Origin: Coriolopsis trogii
Taxonomy: Eukaryota; Basidiomycota; Agaricomycetes; Polyporales; Polyporaceae
Assembly (NCBI GenBank): GCA_020543525.1
Contig: JAHYIO010000030.1
Location: 62,001-126,000 of the forward strand
DNA: 64,000 nt
Reading direction: 5' to 3'
Below the pieces are notes generated by a model. It was not told the origin of the DNA. It saw only the letters and a list, made by a program, of their open reading frames with translations, and did not search any database. How positions within the stretch are numbered: position 1 is the stretch's first letter; every line of letters begins with the position of its first letter. The translations under genes and the position numbers were made by a program. This document shows positions 44,254 to 54,752 of this stretch, piece by piece.

Positions 44254-45767
44254 TCAGAGCTGCGCCAGCGGGGCGTAGAATCCTTCGATTTCCGGGAGGC
44301 ATGCGGAGAAATCGATGGGACCATCGAGTGCGCCGAAGGCGTTGAGATCGGGTCCAAGGTCGAAGAGGTCGAATGCGTCGAGCGGCTGGCTCGAGTTTTC
44401 CGGAGTTCCAGCGTGCTGGACGACCGTCGACGAAACGGCCGCCTCATTCTCGTTGTGAGAGGGGATGGCCACGGATCTGTCGCTCTCCACAGCAGGCTGT
44501 TCATTCACCGGAACCGTGGAGAGATCGTTGTCGCCCGAGAAGGTCGCATCGTCTTCGGGAGACTGAAAGAGGGACGGATCGGCGACGGCGGGGATCGGGT
44601 TGGCCTCCGCCAAGTCAACGGTCTGCGCACGAGCCTTAGACATGTTGGATGCGTTCTCAACGGTAACCGGCGAGATGGGGATGTGCGTCGGGAGTGGCTG
44701 ATTAACGGGAGTGAACTGAGAGGAAGTCGCGTGCTGTTGCACACATAGTGGCGCTTGAAGACCAAGCGGCGAGTCCACTGTCGAGGCCAGGATGGAGTCC
44801 CATGCTTCTTCAGGCTGAGGCGCCGTCCACTGAGGAGCCATGCGACTTCCTGCCGTCGGGTACGGAGAGTACCTAATATCGGACTGACCAGACGAACTCG
44901 CTGAACGAGAGCATGGACTCGACGGTGTCTGTGGTCCCGGTGTGGACTCCTCCGAGCCGGATTCTTCCGGTAGAGGATTGACGCATTTCCTGGCGAGACC
45001 GTGACGCCCCAGATACGCGTCCTGCCGCTCTGTATACCCACAGCGGCAGCATTCCCTACGAGCGCCGAGATGGACGTCCAGGTGCTTTGACATGCTGGCT
45101 CTCCTCAGCATCTTGGGGTGGTGGCAGTCAGGCCATCGGCACTTCACCTCGGGACCCAAGTCGTGGGCGTGGGCCTTCCGGACATGCGACCACACGTCCC
45201 GGCCCAGTACTTTTTGACCGCAGGGTCCTGCGGCAGTAGCCCACTCGCAAACCACATGCTCATCGCGTACCAGCTCAATATCCTCATCGGGTTTGAGCTC
45301 ATGCGCCTTGGGTCGAATCTTTGGTGGGATAGGCTTGATGACACCTTTGTTGTACACTCGCCTCTTGCAGTGGGCGGGAGCGCGCCGGCGGTTAGGACCC
45401 GTACCCTGCCGAGACTGCGGAAGCATAGGATAGTGCGGCATAGCGAGTGCCATCCCGCCATTCTGGTGACTGCGTGACGAAGACAATGAGATTGAGCCAT
45501 GAAAAAGGTCACAGAGGGACTCACCCGAACTTGGGGTGGTGGCCGTTGCCACTGGCGAAAACGCCTGTTACATTCGGGTTCTGGTTATACGAGTATTGGA
45601 AGTTCTGGGGAGCCTCGTAGACGTTGTTGAACTGTGCAGCACGCGTGGGCCAAACCTGGGCGGGCCCCATCCAGCCGCTGAAGACAACAGTGGTAAGCGA
45701 CGTGAGACCGGCGGGTGCGTGGCATGAGTACTCACGAAGACATGCCTTGCTGAGCGAAGTGATTCAT
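44254..45767 (-). CDS. C2H2-type zinc-finger protein (paralogue 2 of an inverted pair)
   Basis: Three exons (45767-45736, 45677-45525, 45469-44254) give 466 residues. The protein is colinear with paralogue 1: N-terminus MNHFAQQGMSSSGWMGPAQV, then CEWATAAGPC with HVRKAH, CRWPDC with HLDVH, and CCRCGYTERQDAYL with HGLARKC, followed by a Ser/Pro-rich region and an acidic end (FDLFDLGPDLNAFGALDG). By hand alignment 61 of 94 residues across the finger region are identical to paralogue 1, all Cys and His ligands are kept, and the charged residues between them differ. Exon 1 and 2 lengths are identical (32 and 153 nt). Its role is probably transcriptional; divergence between fingers may mean different targets. 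Confidence 0.82.
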
Positions 45768-45892
45768 TCTGCGATTTGAAAGGTTGAGCAGGAAGAAAAG
45801 AGTGGTGCGATGCGCCGGTGAACGTAGCGAGGATGCGAGAACGATGTGGTAGCTGTGGTGATGGGTTAGGTGGTGGGTCGCTCTGCAGGAGG

Positions 45893-45900
45893 TATTTATA
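45893..45900 (-). promoter_or_regulatory. TATA box of zinc-finger gene 2
   Basis: TATAAATA on the minus strand, about 130 bp before the start codon at 45767, followed by CTGCAGAGCGAC as in paralogue 1. Confidence 0.6.
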
Positions 45901-45912
45901 TGTCGTCAAAAG

Positions 45913-45932
45913 GTTCGAGCTGCTTTGACTGC
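45913..45932 (-). promoter_or_regulatory. Promoter element shared by the two zinc-finger genes (copy 2)
   Basis: Identical over 20 bases to 33531-33550 and lying at the same relative place upstream of the TATA box. Confidence 0.5.
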
Positions 45933-47336
45933 CTGACCACATACTTAACCTTTGTTCAGCACGCGGGCACGAGACGCGCACGTGAAGGGCACCATGGTCA
46001 AAGCGGGTGAATTGAGCAGCCCGAGGCAAAGCGCCTCTGAAGGGTGGTCACTGTGGCGCAAAGATCGGCTGTTAGATTAGGTTAGGCCCAGATTACTCTT
46101 CAGAGGCGTGAAGCAACTTTGCTCACCCCCTGCATCACGTTACCGTGTCCACCGAATCTCTCGAGCACGAAGCGCGAGCTTTCTCCTTGACTAGTGCTTT
46201 ATGGCTTTGAACATCCTGTCCAGATCAAGACAGGGGTGAGATGTGATTCCGACCGCTAGCCCATGGACGTGTCCCAGTATGGTTACGTAGAGTGATCCGG
46301 CATCTGAAAGATTCATGTAAGGATCTTATGGTGCATTCACAGGAACAGGCTTACTTCATACGGCGTCAGATACTCTTTCATACCAATGGAACCCTCCTGG
46401 AGATCGAGACTAGCTGACCCGTCAAAGCGACCCTCGACCCCGGGCCTTCACTGGCATCCGGGCAAAGGGCAGGCTCCTCTCAGCTGTTACAGTGCTCGCT
46501 AGTGAGTGCCATGCCTTGTAATCTTATCATGATATTGTGGTGTTTCTGGACCCTCTGCAATGGCGAGTCGGTCGTCACGCGCTCGCATGAAGACAATTGG
46601 TGAGCGTGAGAAATACTACCGTCGAACAACTGATGGGTTTGGAGCACGATTGGCCAAAAAGCCAAAGATATCCGAGTAAACATGGCATTCTAAGAGCGTA
46701 TAAGCTTTCTTGATGCGAGCAATTGAGCGAGTTGGTATCTCCTCACCGCCAAGTCAACAGATTTGCCCAAGATCAAGCCTGCAAGTGGCCCGCCTGTTAT
46801 GCGGGTGCATAGGCCTTGAATGCAAGGCCAAGCCGTAGCTGTAGATTCGTTACTTGTAGTCCGTAGTTCCAAGACCAGCACAATGTACAGAGCATCGGAG
46901 AGAAAACGATGCTGCTGCTGTCCGACCGCCAGCTCACCATGGTGACGATGTGACGCGATTAGTCACGCTGGACGAGCATAGCACACCTTCCCGTTTGGGT
47001 GAATCAACACTTCCATGACACGACCACGTGCCCTCGACGACGCGTCTCGCGAAGGGCCTAGCGTCTACCCAGACACTGTTGCATGGAGAAGTAGCAGAGC
47101 ACACAGTGCCTCAGAGTTACTAAGACGGCACTATAATTTTCAGACCGCCGATATAATAAATGAGCACGGCTCGGAGTGCACGGAAGTCCTTACAGTCTAT
47201 GTTTGCTTATCGGATAGCGGATAAGAATAGCTACTGATACATCCTCTAGGTTTCAAACACAAGATCCGTCACAAAAGAGCATGTTAGACTAGAGTCTTTC
47301 GTAGTCGTCAAAGATGAGCGGGCTGAGTCTTACGCG

Positions 47337-49701
47337 TTACGCGTAACCGAACGACTCGACGTGAAGCACGACGCTCGGGCCACCCTTGAGCGTAGTAGCG
47401 ATGGGGACACGCAGCGCCTTGCGACACGCCCGCGCAATGCCATGGGAGCCGCATACTGGACGAAAAGAGATCAGCCGACGGGAACGATCGTGGATGGGAT
47501 AAAGGAGGACGCACCAGTTACGGACAAACGCCCAGTGTTCGACCCGACCTCGTCATGGAGGAGCGCGGTAAGGTCGGGACGACCTTGTGTCACCTGCACC
47601 GCCGGGAAATTGAGCAACGATGGCGGGCGGCTGTTGCCCACCGCTGTGCCGTCGGCCGAGTGGATCGAGTCGTCCTCGTTCCACGACCTGACCTGAGACA
47701 GGTTAAGCGATTTCTCATCCTTGCCTGCCGTCGTCGTCGGGCTTTGTGCTGTGACGTAGATACGGATCGCAATCTCGATTTCAGTTGGAGCGAGCTCGAG
47801 AGCCTTTGCGAGCGCCTTCGACACCCACTCAATGTGGCCTACACAGACACGGTTAGAACGAAGTCTGGGTGGATAGACGTCATGGAGGGAAAAGAAACGC
47901 ACTAGCTTCGCGGATGGACCAGATGAAGAGGAGTCTCCTGCATCTACTTTTCTTGTTCTGCACATGGCTCAGAACGCCAAGGAACGTCGAGAGCGTGTAC
48001 GACACCCCCGATCCTCCCGCGACGAGCACGACCGTATCGTCGTTGTCCAAGTTCGGCGAGAACCCGTACGGCCCGTCGACAAACACCGACACCTTCTCGC
48101 CCTTCTCCGCGATGGCCGCGAGGCGCTTCGTGAACCCCTCACGCACGTTGATCAGGAAGACGAGCTCCTTCCAGTACGGGGCGACGTCGGCCGCGTCAGC
48201 GAACTCCTTCTCCATGTTCCCGACCGCTGGGGTCTTCACTCCCGCGAGCTGGTAGTGCGAGTCAACCGACGCGATCGTGAATGGATGCGCCTCCAGTGGG
48301 AAGCCGGAGACAGTCGGCATAATCAGGAATGCCGTCTGGCCTGGGGTCCAGCTGAAGTGCGGTGGACGGTGCAGATGCAGGCGGACAAAGTGAGGAGAGA
48401 GCAGCTCCACGGACGCGTCCAGCCTCTTCGCTGTTGAGTTGACGCCGAAGTAGAGGTGGTTGTAGTACACGACGCGCGCGATGCGAAGGAAACGGTCGAG
48501 ACCCCAGATCAGGAAGGACGGCCAGATCCAGGTGCCGAGGCGGAACTTATCGGCGTGAAAGTATCCGCCGAGGAGCATGATTCTGTTTCGGGGCGTGAGG
48601 ACTGAATGATCCAAGCAGAGAGCAGAGAGGGACGTACAAGACCATAAAAAAGTGCGTGAAATAGAAGATCTCATAGGCCTGTGCCCTGATTGGACGGAGG
48701 GAGATCACGATGAGGATCGTGAACGCAATCAAGGCTGTCAATCCAACACGGATGAACCACAGATCGAACTCCTCTGGCACTTTTGCTATGAAAGAAAGCT
48801 GTCGGGACGTAGTCGTAAGCATGAGGCACAAAAATGTGCATCCTCGCGACACGTACCTTGGCGCCGCCATGTATCCAGAGCAGAACGAAGACAACACGGG
48901 CAGTCATGCGGTGTACATAGTTCAGCTACGGAGCGATGTGTGAGCAAGACAGGTATATTGGACTCGAACGTGCATACCTTATCGTAGCTTATGCCCGTAA
49001 TGTCTACAATGATGGTCAGTATGATGAGGAGGAATCACGATGATCAACATACTTACAGGCAATAATATTGTTCTTGGTGCCAAGAGCAGTGATTAACGGC
49101 ATCTGACTGACCGCTAGAGAGCCAGCCCTCCCGCCCCAATACCCGATATTGAGCTTCTCACCGGCCACGGTCGTCGCTATCAGGTATGCATCAGCAATAC
49201 CATCTCAATGAAAGCCATGAAGTACTACTCACTGTTCACGAACTCCCAAGTAAAGAGCGCGATGATATATGCGCATGTGACGAACACCTCCGCAAAGTTC
49301 AGCGTATAGGATTGGCCGACCTCCAGAGTCCAGCGGAATGCAACGACGCGATAGGCGTTCACCAAGGCTGATGGAAGATTGCGCCAGGAGAACTGACGAG
49401 GAGCAACCGGAGGAGCACCGCCAGTCTCGGCATCTGCGGGCTTCCGCGTGACAGGAGGAGCTCTCGACGAGATTCTCGTGAGTATCCAGGAGGACAGCTG
49501 AACGAGTGCGACGAGAGCAATGAAGCTGGCAATGAGCCACCACACCTGCTTCGTGTACTCCTCATTGCGTATACCATGGAGGACGAAGTCAGGCCCTCCG
49601 AAACGGGTCGGCGGGGGGCTAGGCGGAGCACCAGGACTCGGGGGAGAACCATGGGGCAGGGTGGCGTTGGAACTCGAAGGCGCAGAGATGTTGAGGCTCA
49701 T
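47337..49701 (-). CDS. Ferric reductase transmembrane component (FRE/NOX-like)
   Basis: Eight exons (49701-49233, 49176-49057, 49003-48978, 48925-48857, 48798-48638, 48582-47903, 47838-47515, 47455-47337) give 655 residues. The enzyme moves electrons from NADPH through FAD and two haems to extracellular ferric or cupric ions, feeding high-affinity iron uptake. An external Pro/Ser-rich N-terminus precedes membrane helices. Haem-ligand His residues fall in YVHRMTARVVFVLLWIHGG and FYFTHFFMVL. The FAD site shows HPFTIASV, and the NADPH part shows VFVDGPYG, VLVAGGSGVSYTLS and the terminal VCGSHGIARACRKAL. The 26 nt third exon and the CAG acceptor at 48799 are needed to keep the frame (giving LSFIAKVPEEF). 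No ferroxidase or permease partner gene lies beside it. Confidence 0.9.
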
Positions 49702-52700
49702 CCTGAAGAACGAGAACAAGCAGTGGCCGGAGCTGCGAGAGGCGGGTGATATGCCAGGAGGGGCCCCTAGAGGAGGGTTCTTCGATTCTTCGCGGGCGAA
49801 TATATGTGGAACCCCGTCCGCTCCTCCACTTTGCTCAGATGCCAACGGCGTTCATGGGCTGGGCAAGTGCTGATGGGAACCCGTGTATCTAAATTGGCAA
49901 ATGACGCGAGGGGAAATCGTGATCTTGCGTCTGCGACCCAAGTGGAGGAGAGGAGGGGAGACCACATGGCTTCCCTGTACGACCTCCGCAGAGAAGCTGA
50001 CCGTCAGCGTGGGCAAACACCGGAAGATCGCACCTGGATCTCACCGAGGCAGATCTGGCGCGATCGGAGCATGCGCCCTGGGTTTGCGGCAAAGTTCTCT
50101 CGATGCCGCGGGAGAGTGACGTGCCAAAACTATCGCATTGTCATGTGTTTCACCGAGAGCGTTACGGCCCCATATGGGTACCGTGGTTCGCCAGTCCGGA
50201 TAGTGCTGTCGGTGCATCCTCTTGCCAGGTTTTGCGATGAATTATACCTCGCTGTCGCGCCCCATTCAAGGCGACCTTACTTATTGCGAGGCTTGACCGG
50301 AACATACAGTTCGAACAAAGCTAGTGTGAGTCGCTTGGCCTGCACGAGGCCGTCGCCTGGAGAATTATCAATTCGATTCTCCAGCATGTGTGCTTGACTA
50401 CCTCCGAGAGAGCATGTGGTTCTCCGAAAATAAGACTGAGTTGATGCTGTTGAATTTGATGTAAGCGCTCGGGGATGAATCACAGAAAATTGACTGGACC
50501 AAGACAGAGCAACGCGCAATACTGACCGGGATTGCGCAAGGGAAAGATAGGACGCAAAGAAGATACGACCGCGCGCAGGCCGTCTCACCCGACGCATGGC
50601 GTCGGGCGGCGTTGTCCATGATGATAGCACGTAGAATCAGCAAGAGATTATGGAGGCGCTGCGGGCTTATCAGCAGGCGCCTGCGTAGCGACTCGGAGAC
50701 GGGGAAGTAGGTATCTTGGCTCATCTGATAGAAGAGGAGAAACACCAAGGTTCTTGAGCTTAACGAAGGAAACGGAAGGAGCTCTAACCAGTTCTCTGGC
50801 CCCGCTCGCATGGTGCCCTGTGCTATTAGCTGTATGGCACCGATCTGAGGCGACACCGGACACTCGCAGATACGAATATCGGACGGACGGACTGCAGACG
50901 TACATACCGATCAGAGCCCACATGGTTTACCTCATCATACTCACTTATTGCGTTAGGGCTCGGCCTCCTTTGTCCAATCCTCGACGGACATTGGGTGTGT
51001 CATGCAAAGGCAACATGCAACGAAGGCCGCGGTTGCGATGATTTCCACGTGAATTCTTGACTGAGCGCTGATACAGCAATGACACGAAAAGTTTTGCTGT
51101 GAACAGTTGTAAGCTGTTCTGATCAGAAGATGTGCATGAACTCTGTGGCCGCAAGTTCGAGCAGAGATGGCGAGAGCAGGACAAGTAGTCGTGACGGTCG
51201 CAAACAGACGTTTGCGCGGTGAGGCTGTGCTCCGTCACGCCATGTTATGAAATCGCGCCAACCTTCCCACGCGGTTTGCCGTCAATCCATCATGTCCTCA
51301 ACCACACTGCGTCGTAGTATCGGACAAGTACTCACCCCATCCCAGAAGAACCGTTTGGGGTCATGAGCAACGTTCCGCAGCAATGGAGTGGTAAGGCCAT
51401 GCACCGCTCAATGACCGGCGGTCCGCGGGTAGCCACGAATAGCACCCGCACAAGCGGCGAAGAGCGGGTGCAATGCGAGAGAAAGTTGCGTTGCTTTTGC
51501 GGGACACCCGAAGGCAAATGAGCTGGTGCGCAGTCGCGTCATGAGGTGTTTGGGCTCGATCATCCCGCTACGAGCAACGCGATCCATGCCACCGAAGGCG
51601 ATCGAAACGAGTCTTCGTTTCTTCCATCTTATATCTTTAGATCGTGAGTACGACAGCGGGTGCCCGTCCGCCGTCTCGGTGTGTGGACTTGTACGGAACG
51701 CTCAATTCATTTGTTCTTACTGACGTTGACTCATAGGTATAACCTCGTTCTCGAGCACGCATTGCCTTGCGTTCCGTCTGTCATATACCATACCATCAGG
51801 TAGTTGTGATAACGGGTCCCCCGTCGACGAAATGCAGCTCAGTTGGGGATCTTCCTTCTCATATTGTATGCCAGGCCGGCATGGACGAGCGACCTCGCCA
51901 TTGTGCCGTAACTTCTCCAACCTCGACCTCCGCGAACCTCTCCGCAGTCAACGTCTCTGCTTCAATGACTGCACCAGCTGGACCGCAGCAAGTACACGTC
52001 TCGAGGCTAAACGGCATTCCGATCATATTAACTCAACACCTCTCCGCGATCTTCATCCGGACCGTTATCGATGGACAACGTGCGGTATCCCTTCGTCCTC
52101 CTTGTGCAGACCGTGTTCGAGAAGGGTTGGATGACATGCAGAGAGCGAGGCGAACGAGAGTCCTCTTGTGTAGGGTCTCGCTGCCGCTCACACTATTTTA
52201 CTTCATCACAGTGCGCTCATTCGCTAACAAGCGCAGGACTTCGTAAATCCTATCTCCCGCCGCTGAATACCGCTCCGCCGGAGACGAAAGCATAGTAGCC
52301 ATTTATGCAGGCGAAAGCCTCCTGAAGACACTGCATTCTGTGGGAATGGTACGGAGTTTGCAAGGAAAATGCTACGGCGTCGTCTCCCTGGTATAATTTA
52401 TCGGTTGTCGTTTATGTCTCTATAGGGCTCCCCCATGTTTGTCACCAGGCATTATGCAGGGGTACGTCTATTACCTCTTCTTCCTGTCCGTCATGTTGAA
52501 ACATGTACTCTACATGCCATGTTTGATGCGGCCGCCCGCACTGTTGCGCGTAGGCGTTGTCGCAAGAGAAGAGCGCGATTGCATACATATGTACGCGAAC
52601 GCGTTTTCGGCATTGTGGCCACTTGAGATTCCACGATCGTTGCGACGTTGCCGAACCCTCAACGGGACGACAGGGTCTCATATCTCAAGATAGACGACGG

Positions 52701-53208
52701 CGTGTCATGACCGGTGAATCCAGCCATCAGAGAATTCTCCCCATATCTCCACGTTCTCGCGATACTCCGCCCCTCTATCCGAATCCTTCTTCGCGCTCTC
52801 TCTGCTCCCGCACCCGTCCTCATCGGCGTTACGTTCTCTTGAGGTGCACCCTGTGTGCCACCTATGTACTCGTAGCTTACGTGTAGCATTCGTCTACCTC
52901 GCAGGTCAACAGCATATGTAGCACACCGATCAGAGCTCGGTCCCGAGGTGCGCCAAGGCCATCCGTACACAACGATTGTACAGTACATATTGACACCTAT
53001 GTAGTTTTACGGGCCAGAGTGGCCGTGCGTGTGCTGAGCCCGCTCTGTATGGACAGTATCACATGGCTAGACATCGCAGGTGTATTAACATCTCTGCAGG
53101 GAAGGCTAGCCACTACGCATCAGGATAGTTTGATTATGATTTAATGGGTATCGCTCTAAAAACATGTAATGCTTACAACACTATAAGTACAGCCCAAACG
53201 AGGACGAA
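49702..53208. other. 3.5 kb gene-poor stretch
   Basis: The longest gene-free part of the window. A minus-strand frame at about 50398-50856 can be joined by a plausible intron to an ATG at 50923 and would give a Leu-rich protein of unknown type, but I see no family signature. No terminal repeats, reverse transcriptase or integrase motifs were seen. Confidence 0.4.
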
Positions 53209-53983
53209 CTAACGATCGTAGAAAGACAGGAGCTCCGCCTCCTCCTCAGCGGTGAGCTCCTCAGAACAGTTCACCTCCTGGGTCCAATTGTCAGTGCCAT
53301 GTCCCGCCCGCGTGGAACAGAGAATCACTCACCAATTCACCATAGTCGGTGAGGTATCCCAATGCGAAATCCCCACCTCGACGCTCAACAGGCTCAGTCT
53401 CAAAAAGCCGCGCGCATGCCTCCACAAACCGAGCCTGGTTACTCTCTTCTATCCGCCTACTCTTGTCACCGAGTATGCGACGTACACGCCTCAACCAGAT
53501 TGATGCCTGCTTCCAGTCCTCCGCAATGACGCGGGGACTGCCCTCACCAGAACTTGAGTCTCAAGCAGCACTAGAGAAGAAAAAGAACTCACGCCGTGTC
53601 GTCACTTACCCGGTACTCCTGTGCCCGAACGCGAGATGCCTGTTCACCACCCCGCCTTCCGGTCTGAGTCCGGCGTGCAACTTCAAGTTGGGTGAGGGTA
53701 ACATCGAGCCTGTCTAAGCTCGGTCTTCCGTGTATGAAAGGCCTGACCCGGACTTGAGCCTTAGCTCTAACCCAGTGCAGGCGGCGGAAACGTACCATGT
53801 GCCAAGGTTCTGCTCCCCCTGAGGTTCGTCTTCTTCAAGGCTGAAGTTCGCCGGTACTCCGTAGCTCTGGCTAGATTGTTGTAGCCTTCGCATCATTCGA
53901 CGGGTAGCGATCCCAGCAAGTACACGGTTAGAGCAGTCCTTGAGCGTTGTGGCAAGGAAGGAAGGTGGTCGAGTCCCTGTCAT
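53209..53983 (-). CDS. Hypothetical gene, N-terminal structure unresolved
   Basis: The last two exons are clear: a penultimate exon ending at 53333, encoding AEDWKQASIWLRRVRRILGD, RIEESNQARFVEACARLF and GDFALGYLTDYGEL, and a final exon 53277-53209 encoding EVNCSEELTAEEEAELLSFYDR. The GTGAGT donor and CAG acceptor join them in frame. Upstream, minus-strand frames read TLTQLEVARRTQTGRRGGEQ and, further out, MTGTRPPSFLATTLKDCSNR, but I could not connect all of them without a stop. Either an exon is mis-set or the gene is damaged. No family is recognised. The compact helical, charged sequence suggests a small soluble protein. Confidence 0.4.
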
Positions 53984-54752
53984 CTGGTAAGCTATATATG
54001 TTGACTGTGTGTGAACGGGCCTTGAGTGTAGGATGAGCGTAAGACAAGATGGAAAGGGATGAATGCAGTCCTGTCGAGACAACCGTGTCTAAGGTAAATG
54101 CAACGCCCACGTGACCGCGACACCTCCAGCGGCTTTCCTCACCCTTTGTCACCATTGCACCGAACAACCAATCATGCTTCGCGGTATCATGGTGATATTC
54201 TGAACACCAACAACAGCGCAAAGTGGCCTTCGGAGTGCGTACGCGTCGATGTCGGGAATGTGAGTAACACAACAGTACACCCTAGTATAAGCCTCTGACA
54301 AACGGACCTTGAGAAATGGAGAGGACCCGGTGACGATTCTGTCGATCGACATCAGCCATGGTTACAACAGAAGGAACGAAAGGATCATCTACCATTTGTT
54401 TGTCGAAGACTTGAAGGTAACCCGTAACCGATACAATGAGAACTCACCTCCAGTTCAACTAGACGCACACGACCGCCCACTTGGAGTGCGAACTGTGGAA
54501 TAACACATTCGCCCACAAAGTCCAAACCAATCGGGCTGAGGGACGGGAGACAGGCAACGAGTGTAGGAAATATATCGGAGGTCGAGTGGTACACACCGCT
54601 CCTCCTCGTAATGTTAAACCAGCGATGATAAGGCAAGAGTCAACTAGAGTATCAGCTAACATTCGGGTTTACCTCTATGACGTCTATATGCAACTAGTCG
54701 AATCGTAATAGTCTAAAGGGGTCCAAACGTCCGAGAGGTGGAAACGTGTCGC
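53984..54752. other. Intergenic, no gene seen
   Basis: 5' flank of the hypothetical gene and 3' flank of the NADH dehydrogenase gene. Confidence 0.5.

Larger units (their letters stand above)
45768..47336. other. Duplicated promoter, then gene-free stretch
   Basis: 45768 to about 46065 is the promoter arm of the inverted duplication. From there to the ferric reductase stop (about 1.3 kb) no gene or repeat is recognised. Confidence 0.5.

Noticed and set aside
50398..50923. A possible two-exon minus-strand gene with a Leu-rich product
   Set aside because: The splice is plausible but the product has no family signature and ends in low-quality sequence; chance cannot be excluded.
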